Source of the DNA: Propionibacteriales bacterium
GTDB lineage: Bacteria > Actinomycetota > Actinomycetes > Propionibacteriales > Nocardioidaceae
DNA: 64,000 bases
Direction of reading: 5' to 3'
Assembly: GCA_026392415.1 (NCBI GenBank)
Contig: JAPLCC010000060.1
Span: forward strand, 18,748-82,747
Program-made: the position numbers and the translations under genes
Shown here: positions 34,057 to 43,978 of the stretch, piece by piece
Layout: the number at the start of each line of letters is the position of its first letter
Position numbering within the stretch: position 1 is the stretch's first letter
The notes under the pieces: generated by a model
Told to the model about the DNA's origin: nothing
The model's input: only the letters and a program-made list of their open reading frames with translations
Databases searched by the model: none

Positions 34057-34072
34057 GCGAACACTTGTTCGA
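34057..34072. promoter_or_regulatory. LexA/SOS box at the uvrA promoter
   Basis: GCGAACACTTGTTCGA matches TCGAAC-N4-GTTCGA except at the first base. It lies immediately downstream of a TACCAT -10 candidate (34050-34055), over the expected transcription start. uvrA is a classical SOS gene, which makes this site credible. Confidence 0.8.
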
Positions 34073-34100
34073 ACGACGCACGACACCCCGAGGACCGGTA

Positions 34101-37010
34101 GTGACCGATCAGTTGATCATTCGCGGCGCCCGCGAGCACAACCTCAAGGACGTCTCCCTCGATCTCCCGCGCGACTCGCTGATCGTGTTCACCGGCCTGT
34201 CCGGTTCCGGCAAGTCGAGTCTGGCGTTCGACACGATCTTCGCCGAGGGTCAGCGCCGCTACGTCGAGTCGCTGTCGGCGTACGCCCGTCAGTTCCTCGG
34301 ACAGATGGACAAGCCCGACGTCGACTTCATCGAGGGTCTCTCGCCGGCCGTCTCGATCGACCAGAAGTCCACCTCGAAGAACCCCCGTTCGACGGTCGGC
34401 ACCATCACCGAGGTCTACGACTACCTCCGACTGCTCTATGCCCGTGCTGGCCGAGCGCACTGTCCCACCTGTGGTGCCCCGATCGAGCGGCAGACGCCGC
34501 AGCAGATCGTCGATCGCATGATGGCGCTCGAGGAGGGCACCCGGTTCCAGGTGCTCGCACCGGTCGTCAGCGGCCGCAAGGGCGAGTACGTCGAGCTCTT
34601 CAAGCAGCTCCAGGCGCAGGGATTCTCCCGTGCACGCGTCGACGGGACGATCCACAATCTCGACGAGCCGCCGACCCTCGACAAGAAGCTCAAGCACTCG
34701 ATCGACGTCGTCGTCGACCGCCTGGCCGTCAAGGAGACCGCCAAGCGCCGGCTCACCGACTCGGTCGAGACCGCCCTGGGCCTGGCCGGTGGCCTGGTCG
34801 TCTTCGACCTGGTCGATGCAGCCAAGGGCGAACAGCAGGAGCTCAAGTTCTCGGAGAAGATGGCGTGCCCCAACGAGCACGCCATCGAGACCGACGACCT
34901 CGAGCCCCGCTCCTTCTCGTTCAACTCCCCGTTCGGCGCCTGCCCGGCCTGTGTCGGCCTCGGCACCCGGATGGAGGTCGACCCCGAGCTGGTCGTGCCC
35001 GATCCGACCGCGACGCTGGCCGAGAACGCCCTCCAGCCGTGGAGCCATGCGCATGTCGCCGACTACTTCGGCCGGCTGCTGATCGCGCTCGGCGACGAGC
35101 TCGGCTTCGACGTCGACACCCCGTGGGAGAACCTCCCGCCCAAGGCGCAGAAGGCCGTGCTGGAGGGCCATCCGACGAAGGTGCACGTCGTCACCAAGAA
35201 CCGCTACGGCCGCGAGCGGTCCTACTACGCCGAGTTCGAGGGCGTGCGGAAGTACGTCGAGCGCCGCCACCGCGAGGCCGAGAGCGACACCAGTCGCGAG
35301 CGCTTCGAGGGATTCATGCGCGAAGTCCCGTGTCCCGTCTGTTCGGGGAGCCGGCTCAAGCCGGTGTCGATGTCGGTCACCCTCGGTTCGCGTGAAGCCG
35401 GCGGCAAGAACATCGCCGAGGTCTGCGCCCTGCCGATCAACGAGGCAGCCGCCTACCTGTCCGATCTCGACCTGTCGTCGCGCGAGCGCCAGATCGGTGA
35501 GCGCGTCCTGAAGGAAATCCAGGAGCGGCTCAACTTCCTGCTCGACGTCGGCCTCGACTACCTCTCCCTCGACCGGCCCTCGGGTTCCCTGTCGGGCGGC
35601 GAGGCCCAGCGGATCCGGCTGGCCACCCAGATCGGTGCCGGCCTGGTCGGTGTCCTCTACGTGCTCGACGAGCCGTCCATCGGCCTGCACCAGCGCGACA
35701 ACCAGAAGCTGATCGAGACGCTGGTCCGGCTCAAGGACCTCGGCAACACGCTGATCGTGGTCGAGCACGACGAGGACACGATCCGGGTCGCCGACTGGGT
35801 CGTCGACATCGGCCCGGGCGCCGGTGAGCACGGTGGCCAGGTGGTCCACTCCGGCACGGTCAAGGGGCTGCTCGAGCACCCCGACTCGATGACCGGGCAG
35901 TACCTCTCCGGTCGCCGCGAGATCCCTGTTCCCGCCGTACGCCGTCCGCGCACCGTCGGCCGTGAGCTCAAGGTGCACGGCGCCCGCGAGCACAACCTGC
36001 AGAACGTCGACGTCAGCTTCCCGCTGGGCGTCTTCTGCGCAGTCACCGGCGTCTCGGGCTCCGGCAAGTCGACCCTGGTCAACGACATCCTCTACACGTC
36101 GCTGGCGAAGCAGATCTACAACGCCCGCGCCATTCCCGGCCGACACCAGAAGATCACCGGGCTCGAGCACGTCGACAAGGTGATCCACGTCGATCAGTCG
36201 CCGATCGGCCGCACGCCGCGATCCAACCCGGCGACCTACACCGGCGTCTTCGACCACGTCCGCAAGCTGTTCTCGCAGACGCCCGAAGCCAAGATGCGCG
36301 GCTACCAACAGGGACGTTTCTCGTTCAACGTCAAGGGCGGGCGCTGCGAAGCGTGCTCGGGCGACGGCACGATCAAGATCGAGATGAACTTCCTGCCAGA
36401 CGTCTACGTCCCGTGCGAGGTCTGCCACGGCGCCCGCTACAACCGCGAGACGCTCGAGGTGCACTACAAGGGCAAGACCATCGCCGAGGTCCTCGACATG
36501 CCGATCGAGGAGGCCGCGGAGTTCTTCGCCGCGGTGCCCGCGATCAGCCGGCACATGAAGACGCTCTGCGAGGTCGGTCTGGGCTACGTCCGCCTGGGCC
36601 AGCCGGCGACGACGCTGTCCGGTGGTGAGGCACAGCGCGTGAAGCTGTCCTCCGAGCTGCAGAAGCGTTCGACCGGCCGCACCGTCTACGTCCTCGACGA
36701 ACCGACCACCGGTCTGCACTTCGAGGACATCCGCAAGCTGTTGGGCGTCCTGTCGAGCCTGGTGGACAAGGGCAACACGGTGCTGGTGATCGAGCACAAC
36801 CTCGACGTCATCAAGACGGCCGACTGGATCGTCGACATGGGGCCCGAGGGTGGTTCGCGGGGCGGCACGGTCGTCGCCGAGGGCACACCGGAGGAGATTG
36901 CCGCCGTCCGGGCCAGTTACACCGGCCAGTTCCTCAAGCCTCTGCTCGACGGTCGTGCGGCCGCTCAGCCGAAGCGGCGCGTCCGGGCCAAGGCCACGGC
37001 GAAGTCATAG
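34101..37010 (+). CDS. uvrA: Excinuclease ABC subunit A
   Basis: A 969-residue DNA-damage recogniser of nucleotide excision repair, a tandem ABC ATPase. Features: Walker A FTGLSGSGKSSLAF near residue 31, insertion-domain zinc Cys pairs (HCPTCG; ACPACVGLG; PCPVCSG; CEACSG...VPCEVCHG), two LSGGEAQR signatures and two DEP(S/T)xGLH Walker B regions. The GTG at 34101 is the start (AGGA at 34091-34094). It has an SOS-box promoter upstream. uvrC follows 1 kb downstream; uvrB is not in the window. Confidence 0.97.
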   Translation: MTDQLIIRGAREHNLKDVSLDLPRDSLIVFTGLSGSGKSSLAFDTIFAEGQRRYVESLSAYARQFLGQMDKPDVDFIEGLSPAVSIDQKSTSKNPRSTVGTITEVYDYLRLLYARAGRAHCPTCGAPIERQTPQQIVDRMMALEEGTRFQVLAPVVSGRKGEYVELFKQLQAQGFSRARVDGTIHNLDEPPTLDKKLKHSIDVVVDRLAVKETAKRRLTDSVETALGLAGGLVVFDLVDAAKGEQQELKFSEKMACPNEHAIETDDLEPRSFSFNSPFGACPACVGLGTRMEVDPELVVPDPTATLAENALQPWSHAHVADYFGRLLIALGDELGFDVDTPWENLPPKAQKAVLEGHPTKVHVVTKNRYGRERSYYAEFEGVRKYVERRHREAESDTSRERFEGFMREVPCPVCSGSRLKPVSMSVTLGSREAGGKNIAEVCALPINEAAAYLSDLDLSSRERQIGERVLKEIQERLNFLLDVGLDYLSLDRPSGSLSGGEAQRIRLATQIGAGLVGVLYVLDEPSIGLHQRDNQKLIETLVRLKDLGNTLIVVEHDEDTIRVADWVVDIGPGAGEHGGQVVHSGTVKGLLEHPDSMTGQYLSGRREIPVPAVRRPRTVGRELKVHGAREHNLQNVDVSFPLGVFCAVTGVSGSGKSTLVNDILYTSLAKQIYNARAIPGRHQKITGLEHVDKVIHVDQSPIGRTPRSNPATYTGVFDHVRKLFSQTPEAKMRGYQQGRFSFNVKGGRCEACSGDGTIKIEMNFLPDVYVPCEVCHGARYNRETLEVHYKGKTIAEVLDMPIEEAAEFFAAVPAISRHMKTLCEVGLGYVRLGQPATTLSGGEAQRVKLSSELQKRSTGRTVYVLDEPTTGLHFEDIRKLLGVLSSLVDKGNTVLVIEHNLDVIKTADWIVDMGPEGGSRGGTVVAEGTPEEIAAVRASYTGQFLKPLLDGRAAAQPKRRVRAKATAKS

Positions 37011-37043
37011 CCGGTGCTCAGGAACTGGCCGTAGCCTGAGGCC

Positions 37044-37529
37044 ATGACAGCCCCCCTCAGCAGGAGACGCGCTCTGGCGAGCGCTGCGACTCTCGGTGTC
37101 GGCGTGCCCTTGTTGGCTGCGTGCAGCGACGACGCTGGGTCCAGCGCGACCGACGACAACACGCCCGAGGCGACCAGCAGCGCGCCGACGTCGGCCACGA
37201 CGACCGAGACCGCTGATGACGCCACCAGTTCGGCCGCGGCGGCAGGCGGGCTTGTCGCAGCGGCTGACGTCCCGGTGGGCGGCGGCGTGGTCCTCGCCGA
37301 GGAGAAGCTCGTGGTCACCCAGCCGACGGCAGGGGACTACAAGGGGTACACCGCGGTGTGCACCCATCAGGCGTGCCTGGTCACGTCGGTCAATGACGGC
37401 AAGATCCTCTGTCCCTGCCACGGCAGCAGTTTCAACGTCGCCGACGGCTCCGTGGCCGGTGGTCCGGCTCCCTCGCCCCTGGCAGCGATCGCCGTCAAGC
37501 TGGACGGCGACCAGGTCGTGCGCGCATGA
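37044..37529 (+). CDS. Rieske [2Fe-2S] lipoprotein, with disulfide cysteines
   Basis: A 161-residue exported Rieske protein. It has a Tat-like RRR start and a lipobox LLAAC near residue 27, then a Ser/Thr/Ala-rich linker to about 70, then the Rieske fold with CTHQAC and CPCHGSSF. Both cluster-ligand pairs (C-x-H, C-x2-H) and both extra disulfide Cys are present, so a high-potential cluster is expected. TAGCCT at 37032-37037 is 6 nt before the ATG (leaderless). It is coupled to a second Rieske gene. A Rieske gene between uvrA and uvrC is common in actinobacteria; the role is unknown. Confidence 0.9.
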   Translation: MTAPLSRRRALASAATLGVGVPLLAACSDDAGSSATDDNTPEATSSAPTSATTTETADDATSSAAAAGGLVAAADVPVGGGVVLAEEKLVVTQPTAGDYKGYTAVCTHQACLVTSVNDGKILCPCHGSSFNVADGSVAGGPAPSPLAAIAVKLDGDQVVRA

Positions 37530-37963
37530 CCCGACCGGCACCCCGGCTGGGTGAGGTGCGTACGCATCGACGCATCGTCTTCTCCGGCCTCGGGGCGCTC
37601 GGCGTGGCGGCGGCGCTCGCGGGCTGCGCGGGAAGCGGCGACGGGGACGGTGACGCCGGCCCGGCGGTCGACTCCGGTGCGGAGCTCGCCTCGAAGTCCG
37701 AGGTTCCCGTCGGGGGCGGGATCATCCTCACTGAGGAGAAGATCGTGATCACGCAGCCGACCGAGGGCGACTTCCAGGCCTTCACCGCCGTTTGCACACA
37801 CCAGGGCCTTCTGGTCACCTCTGTCGAAGAGGGCACGATCCGCTGCGCCAACCACGGTTCGTCGTACGACGCAGCGAGCGGTGACGCCACGGGAGGTCCG
37901 GCGTCCGGGCCGCTCGCACCGGTCGGGATCACTTTCGACGGCGACCGGATCCTCGCAGCCTGA
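37526..37963 (+). CDS. Rieske-type lipoprotein lacking the disulfide cysteines
   Basis: A 145-residue tandem paralogue of the preceding gene (shared VPVGGGxxLxEEKxVxTQPTxGDFxxxTAVCTHQ). The lipobox LAGC is near residue 33. Cluster ligands are kept (CTH and CANH), but the two extra Cys that form the Rieske disulfide are Leu (CTHQGL) and Asn (CAN). Loss of this disulfide is typical of lower-potential Rieske ferredoxins. It overlaps the first gene by ATGA. A signal peptide with His/Arg-Arg (THRRIVFSG) suggests Tat export. Confidence 0.88.
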   Translation: MTRPAPRLGEVRTHRRIVFSGLGALGVAAALAGCAGSGDGDGDAGPAVDSGAELASKSEVPVGGGIILTEEKIVITQPTEGDFQAFTAVCTHQGLLVTSVEEGTIRCANHGSSYDAASGDATGGPASGPLAPVGITFDGDRILAA

Positions 37964-37999
37964 TCGGGGGATGTCGGCGCCGATCCGTAGGCTGGGCGC

Positions 38000-39970
38000 G
38001 TGTCACCCGCCCTGAGCTATCGGCCCGAGCCCGGCTCGATCCCCACGCAACCGGGCGTCTACCGATTCCGGGACCGGCAGCACCGGGTGATCTACGTCGG
38101 CAAGGCGAAGAACCTCCGGGCTCGGCTGTCGTCGTACTTCCAGGACATCGGCAACCTCCACCAGCGCACGGCCTCGATGGTGACCACCGCGACGTCGGTC
38201 GAGTGGACGGTCGTGAAGACCGAGGTCGAGGCACTTCAGCTGGAGTACTCCTGGATCAAGGAGTTCGACCCGCGCTTCAACGTGAAGTACCGCGATGACA
38301 AGTCCTACCCGTGGCTTGCGGTCACCGTCTCCGAGGAGTTCCCGCGGGTGATGGTCGGTCGCGGGGCCAAGCGCAAGGGCACCCGCTACTTCGGGCCCTA
38401 TGGTCACGCGTGGGCGATCCGCGAGACCGTCGACATCCTGCTCCGGGTCTTCCCGATGCGCTCGTGCAGCAACGGTGTCTTCAAGCGTTCGGGACAGATC
38501 GGTCGACCGTGCCTGCTCGGTTACATCGACAAGTGCGCGGCGCCCTGCGTCGGCAACGTCTCCGCCGACGAGCACCGCGCCATCGTCGACGACTTCTGCG
38601 ACTTCATGGCCGGGCGCACGAAGCAGTTCACCAAGCGCATCGAGAACGAGATGTACGCCGCGTCGGATGCGCTCGACTTCGAGAAGGCCGCCCGCCTTCG
38701 TGACGACCTCGGCGCGATGCAGAAGGCGCTGGAGAAGCAGGCTGTCGTCCTGAGCGACGGATCGGACGCCGACGTCATCGCGCTGGCCGAGGACCCCCTC
38801 GAGGTCGCGGTCCAGGTGTTCTACGTCCGCGGCGGACGGATCCGGGGCCAGCGGGGTTGGGTCGCCGACCGCACCGACGACGGCGACACGTCGGCATTGG
38901 TCGAGTACTTCCTCCTCCAGCTGTACGCCGGCGTCGCTCCCGAGGACGCCCGCGACGCCGTTCCTCGCGAGATCCTGGTGCCCGAGGTGCCGCCGGAGAG
39001 TGAGACGTTCGAGCAGCTGCTGACGGACCTGCGCGGCTCGAAGGTCGAGATCCGGGTGCCTCAGCGCGGCGACAAGAAGACCTTGCAGGAGACTGTTGCG
39101 CGCAACGCTGCCGAGTCGCTGATGCTGCACAAGACCAAGCGCGCCAGCGACCTCACCACCCGCAACCGGGCGCTCGCCGAGATCGCCGATGCGCTGGGCC
39201 TCGACGAGGCGCCGCTGCGCATCGAGTGCTACGACGTGTCCCACATCCAGGGGACCGAGATCGTGGCGTCGATGGTGGTGTTCGAGGACGGGCTGGCCAG
39301 GAAGGGCGAGTACCGCCGTTTCGTCATCCGTGACCAGGACGGGTCTGATGACGTCGCGGCGATGCACGAGGTGATCACCCGCCGATTCCGCCGGCTCCTC
39401 GACGAGCAGGCCCGCTCGGAGCTCCGCGCAGGGGACGAGACCACCGGTCCGATGCTGGTCGACCCCGACACGGGACGGCCGCGCAAGTTCGCCTACGCCC
39501 CTGGACTGGTCGTGGTCGACGGCGGGCCGCCGCAGGTCGCGGCCGCGCAGCGCGCCCTCGACGAGCTCGGTATCGACGACATTCCGGTGTGCGGACTCGC
39601 GAAGCGGCTCGAAGAGGTCTGGTTGCCGGGCCAGGATGATCCGGTGATCCTGGCGCGCACCTCGGAGAGCCTCTACCTGCTGCAGCGCGTGCGCGACGAG
39701 GCGCACCGGTTCGCCATCACCCACCACCGCAACCGCCGCTCCAAGTCGATGGTCGAGAGCCTGCTCGACGGGGTCCCCGGGCTCGGCGAGGTTCGTCGCA
39801 AGACCCTGCTCCGCCACTTCGGATCGCTGCGCAAGCTGCGGCTCGCTTCGGTCGACGAGATCGCCGCCGTGCCCGGCATCGGTCCACGCACGGCTGCGGC
39901 CATCAAGGAGGCGCTTGCCGGCGAGGACTCCGTCGCGGCGAAACCGCCCTCCACCACAATGACCCCATGA
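38000..39970 (+). CDS. uvrC: Excinuclease ABC subunit C
   Basis: A 656-residue dual-incision nuclease of nucleotide excision repair. It has an N-terminal GIY-YIG domain (GVYRFRDRQHRVIYVGKAKNLR from about residue 16), a UvrB-interacting UVR region (near 210), an RNase H-like nuclease (YDVSHIQGTEIVASMVVFEDG, VVDGGPPQV) and tandem helix-hairpin-helices (GVPGLGEVRRKTLL, AVPGIGPRTAAAI). The GTG at 38000 lies 6 nt after TAGGCT (37988-37993), leaderless. It begins the conserved run uvrC-rapZ-yvcK-whiA. Confidence 0.97.
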   Translation: MSPALSYRPEPGSIPTQPGVYRFRDRQHRVIYVGKAKNLRARLSSYFQDIGNLHQRTASMVTTATSVEWTVVKTEVEALQLEYSWIKEFDPRFNVKYRDDKSYPWLAVTVSEEFPRVMVGRGAKRKGTRYFGPYGHAWAIRETVDILLRVFPMRSCSNGVFKRSGQIGRPCLLGYIDKCAAPCVGNVSADEHRAIVDDFCDFMAGRTKQFTKRIENEMYAASDALDFEKAARLRDDLGAMQKALEKQAVVLSDGSDADVIALAEDPLEVAVQVFYVRGGRIRGQRGWVADRTDDGDTSALVEYFLLQLYAGVAPEDARDAVPREILVPEVPPESETFEQLLTDLRGSKVEIRVPQRGDKKTLQETVARNAAESLMLHKTKRASDLTTRNRALAEIADALGLDEAPLRIECYDVSHIQGTEIVASMVVFEDGLARKGEYRRFVIRDQDGSDDVAAMHEVITRRFRRLLDEQARSELRAGDETTGPMLVDPDTGRPRKFAYAPGLVVVDGGPPQVAAAQRALDELGIDDIPVCGLAKRLEEVWLPGQDDPVILARTSESLYLLQRVRDEAHRFAITHHRNRRSKSMVESLLDGVPGLGEVRRKTLLRHFGSLRKLRLASVDEIAAVPGIGPRTAAAIKEALAGEDSVAAKPPSTTMTP

Positions 39971-39982
39971 GCGAGGCCAGCC

Positions 39983-40852
39983 ATGACTGAGAACACGCCG
40001 GGTCCCCTGGTCGTCGTCACCGGCATGACCGGTGCCGGCCGCAGCACCGCGGCCAAGGAGCTCGAGGACCTCGGGTTCTTCGTCGTCGACAACCTGCCAC
40101 CGAACCTGCTGCCCGACGTGGTCCGCCTGGTCGACGAGAGCCACGGTCCGGCCCAGCCGGTTGCGGTCGTCGTCGACGTCCGGTCCGGCTCCTTCTTCCT
40201 CGGCCTGCGCAGCGCCCTGGCACACGGCGTCGCCGGCCGGGAGACGACCCTCGTCTTCCTCGATGCCGCCGACGAGGTGCTCGTCCGTCGGCAGGAAGCT
40301 GCTCGCCGTCCGCACCCCCTGCAGGAGGGTGGCCGCCTGCTCGACGGCCTGCAGCGGGAGCGGGTCGCCCTGGCCGATCTCCGTTCCGAGGCCGATCTGG
40401 TCATCGAGACCAGCAACCTCAACGTCCACCAGCTCACCGACCGGATCGCCGAGGCGTTCGGCACCCCTGACGCCACCCGGCTGCGGGTGACCGTCATCAG
40501 CTTCGGCTTCAAGTACGGCAGCCCGGTCGACGCTGACTACCTCGCCGACATGCGGTTCCTCCCCAACCCGCACTGGGTGCCCGAGCTCCGGCCGCGCACG
40601 GGCCAGGACCCCGAGGTCGCCACCTACGTGCTCGAGCGACCGGGAGCCGCCGAGTTCCTCGACGCCTACGTCCCGCTGCTCTCCGTGGTGGCCGAGGGCT
40701 ACCTGCGCGAGGGCAAACGCTTCATGCGGATCGCGATCGGCTGCACCGGAGGCAAGCACCGCAGCGTCGCCATGAGCGAGGAGATCGTCCGCCGGCTCAA
40801 GGAGCAGGGGTACCTCGCACGTGCCATCCATCGCGACCTCGGCCGGGAGTGA
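39983..40852 (+). CDS. rapZ: RapZ/YvcJ-family nucleotide-binding protein
   Basis: A 289-residue P-loop protein (Walker A GMTGAGRSTAAKEL near residue 14; C-terminal RIAIGCTGGKHRSVAMSE). In E. coli RapZ is an RNase adaptor in amino-sugar control; in Gram-positives the YvcJ form binds nucleotides and its job is less clear. The start has GCGAGG 6 nt upstream of the ATG, 12 nt after uvrC. It is in operon with uvrC, yvcK and whiA. Confidence 0.93.
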   Translation: MTENTPGPLVVVTGMTGAGRSTAAKELEDLGFFVVDNLPPNLLPDVVRLVDESHGPAQPVAVVVDVRSGSFFLGLRSALAHGVAGRETTLVFLDAADEVLVRRQEAARRPHPLQEGGRLLDGLQRERVALADLRSEADLVIETSNLNVHQLTDRIAEAFGTPDATRLRVTVISFGFKYGSPVDADYLADMRFLPNPHWVPELRPRTGQDPEVATYVLERPGAAEFLDAYVPLLSVVAEGYLREGKRFMRIAIGCTGGKHRSVAMSEEIVRRLKEQGYLARAIHRDLGRE

Positions 40853-40859
40853 CCGCTCG

Positions 40860-41849
40860 ATGAGCTCGGACTTCCTCGGGGCGGATCAGCGCGCGCAGGC
40901 GGTGGTCGCCCTCGGTGGCGGACACGGTCTGCACGCCTCGCTCAGCGCACTGCGGCAGCTGCTCGACGACCTCACCCTCGACAAGCTCACGGCCGTCGTC
41001 ACGGTGGCCGACAACGGCGGGTCCTCGGGTCGGCTCCGTGGTGAGTTCGGTGTGCTGCCGCCCGGCGATCTGCGGATGGCGCTGGCCGCACTGTGCGGGG
41101 AGGACGAGTGGGGCGACACCTGGGCACGGGTGCTGCAGCACCGCTTCGAGGGCGACGGCGAGATGCGCGGCCACGTGGTCGGCAACCTTCTGATCGTCGG
41201 TCTGTGGGAGCTGCTCGGCGATCACATCGACGCGCTCGACTGGGTCGGACGACTGCTCGGCGCGCGCGGTCGGGTGCTCCCGATGGCACAGACGCCGATG
41301 GACATCACCGCCGAGGTGCGGGGCCTGGTGCCCGGTGATCCCGACGCGCTGACGACGGTGCACGGGCAGGTCGAGGTCGCCACCACCGAAGGCGTCATCA
41401 CGGGGATCGCCCTCGATCCGCCCAGCCCCGAGGTCAGTCCGGCCGTCATCGACGCCATCACCGGGGCCGACTGGGCGGTGCTGGGGCCGGGCTCGTGGTT
41501 CAGCTCGGTTCTTCCTCACCTGCTGGTGCCGGCGCTGCGGGATGCCCTGGTGCGCACGGAGGCTCGCCTCGTCGTCGTACTCAACCTTGCGGAGCAGGTG
41601 GGGGAGACCGGGGGATTCGGCCCGGCCGACCATCTGGCCGTGCTGGCCGAGCACGCCCCCGACCTCACGATCGACGTCGTCCTCGCCGACCGCACCGTCC
41701 GGGAGGCCGGACTCGACGAGCTCGAGGAGACCGTGGCCGCCTTGGGTGCGCGCCTGGTCATCGACGACGTCGCGGCCGACGACGGGACGCCGCGACACGA
41801 CCCCGTGAAGCTGGCGGCGGCCTACGCCCGGATCTTCGCCACCGGCTGA
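40860..41849 (+). CDS. yvcK: YvcK/CofD-like gluconeogenesis factor
   Basis: A 329-residue protein of the CofD-like/YvcK family (VALGGGHGLHASLSALRQL; TVADNGGSSGRLRGEFGVLPPGDLRMALAAL; GSWFSSVLPHLLVPALRDAL). YvcK binds UDP-sugars and affects carbon flux and wall synthesis. I chose the ATG at 40860, 8 nt after rapZ, over the GTG at 40821 inside rapZ. The gene continues the rapZ-yvcK-whiA operon. Confidence 0.92.
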   Translation: MSSDFLGADQRAQAVVALGGGHGLHASLSALRQLLDDLTLDKLTAVVTVADNGGSSGRLRGEFGVLPPGDLRMALAALCGEDEWGDTWARVLQHRFEGDGEMRGHVVGNLLIVGLWELLGDHIDALDWVGRLLGARGRVLPMAQTPMDITAEVRGLVPGDPDALTTVHGQVEVATTEGVITGIALDPPSPEVSPAVIDAITGADWAVLGPGSWFSSVLPHLLVPALRDALVRTEARLVVVLNLAEQVGETGGFGPADHLAVLAEHAPDLTIDVVLADRTVREAGLDELEETVAALGARLVIDDVAADDGTPRHDPVKLAAAYARIFATG

Positions 41850-41897
41850 CCAAGACACCCCGCGCGGGTTGTTGACCACCATGGCAGGATCGGCCCC

Positions 41898-42884
41898 ATG
41901 GCGATGACGGCACAGGTCAAGGCGGAACTGGCCAGTACTCCGGTCACCAAGGCGTGTTGCCGCAAGGCCGAGGTTGCATCCACCCTGCGGTTCGCCGGTG
42001 GCATCCACATCGTCGCCGGCCGGATCGTGGTCGAGGCAGAGCTGGACACCGGTGCCGCCGCGCGTCGGCTGCGCAAGGACATCTCCGAGATCTACGGCCA
42101 GAGCTCCGACGTCGTGATGGTGCAGGGCAACGGCATCCGCAAGGGCAGCCGCTACATCGTGCGGGTCGCCAAGGACGGCGAGGCGCTCGCCCGCCAGACC
42201 GGCCTGCTCGACCAGCGCGGTCGACCGGTGCGTGGCCTGCCGCCCGCCGTGGTGTCCGGCGGGGCGTGCGACGCCGTGGCCGCATGGCGCGGCGCCTTCC
42301 TCGCCCACGGCTCCCTGACCGAGCCCGGCCGCTCGTCCTCCCTGGAGGTGACCTGCCCTGGCTCCGAGGCCGCGCTGGCGCTCGTCGGCGTGGCCCGTCG
42401 GCTCGGCATCCAGGCCAAGGCTCGCGAGGTCCGCGGCGTCGACCGCGTGGTCATCCGCGACGGAGATGCCATCGGCCAGCTGCTCACCCGACTCGGTGCC
42501 CACGAGACGCTGATGGCGTGGGAGGAGCGACGGATGCGGCGTGAGGTGCGCGCCACCGCCAACCGGCTCGCGAACTTCGACGACGCCAACCTCCGGCGTT
42601 CGGCCCGGGCGGCTGTCACCGCCGGTGCCCGCGTCGAGCGGGCGATGGAGATTCTCGGCGACGAGGTCCCCGACCACCTGAAGATGGCGGGGGAGCTGCG
42701 CCTCGAGCACAAGCAGGCCTCGTTGGAGGAGCTCGGGCAGCTGCACGAGCCGGTCCTCACCAAGGACGCGATCGCAGGTCGCATACGCCGCCTGCTGGCG
42801 ATGGCCGACAAGCGCGCCGAGGACCTCGGCGTTCCGGACACCGAGTCCTCGCTCACGCCCGAGATGCTTGCCGGCGACGCCTGA
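41898..42884 (+). CDS. whiA: Sporulation/cell-division regulator WhiA
   Basis: A 328-residue DNA-binding protein with an N-terminal LAGLIDADG-homing-endonuclease-like fold (CCRKAEVASTLRFAGGI; SLEVTCPGSEAALALVGVARRLG) and a C-terminal helix-turn-helix (SLEELGQLHEPVLTKDAIAGRIRRLLAMAD). In Streptomyces it works with WhiB in septation and sporulation; in non-sporulating relatives it acts on cell division. CAGGAT at 41885-41890 lies 7 nt before the ATG, a near-consensus leaderless -10. Confidence 0.96.
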   Translation: MAMTAQVKAELASTPVTKACCRKAEVASTLRFAGGIHIVAGRIVVEAELDTGAAARRLRKDISEIYGQSSDVVMVQGNGIRKGSRYIVRVAKDGEALARQTGLLDQRGRPVRGLPPAVVSGGACDAVAAWRGAFLAHGSLTEPGRSSSLEVTCPGSEAALALVGVARRLGIQAKAREVRGVDRVVIRDGDAIGQLLTRLGAHETLMAWEERRMRREVRATANRLANFDDANLRRSARAAVTAGARVERAMEILGDEVPDHLKMAGELRLEHKQASLEELGQLHEPVLTKDAIAGRIRRLLAMADKRAEDLGVPDTESSLTPEMLAGDA

Positions 42885-42900
42885 TCTGTGATCCGGGTCA

Positions 42901-42923
42901 CCCCGGCGCACCCCTGTCCGGGG
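42901..42923 (+). terminator. Hairpin between whiA and gap (possible terminator)
   Basis: CCCCGG (42901-42906) pairs with CCGGGG (42918-42923) across an 11-nt loop. A competing hairpin, CCGGG(TCAC)CCCGG at 42893-42906, uses the same left arm, so the two are mutually exclusive. There is no U-tract, as is common in actinobacteria. It lies 10 bp before the gap -10. Confidence 0.35.
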
Positions 42924-42932
42924 GCTGCGGGA

Positions 42933-42938
42933 TAGGGT
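42933..42938 (+). promoter_or_regulatory. Promoter -10 of the gap-pgk-tpiA operon
   Basis: TAGGGT at 42933-42938 is followed by a leader of about 30 nt carrying a full AGGAGG Shine-Dalgarno (42963-42968) 6 nt before the GTG at 42975. Unlike many genes in this window, this operon has a conventional leadered message. Confidence 0.55.
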
Positions 42939-42974
42939 CGGAATCGACCGTTCCGCTCGCTCAGGAGGCTCGTA

Positions 42975-43973
<999 letters not shown>

Positions 43974-43978
43974 CGCTT

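Noticed and set aside
33312..36797. An 1161-codon open frame on the reverse strand opposite uvrA
   Set aside because: It is the antisense shadow of uvrA in high-GC sequence, upstream of the real 217-residue MDMPI gene; composition is Val/Leu/Arg/Asp-rich without any domain.
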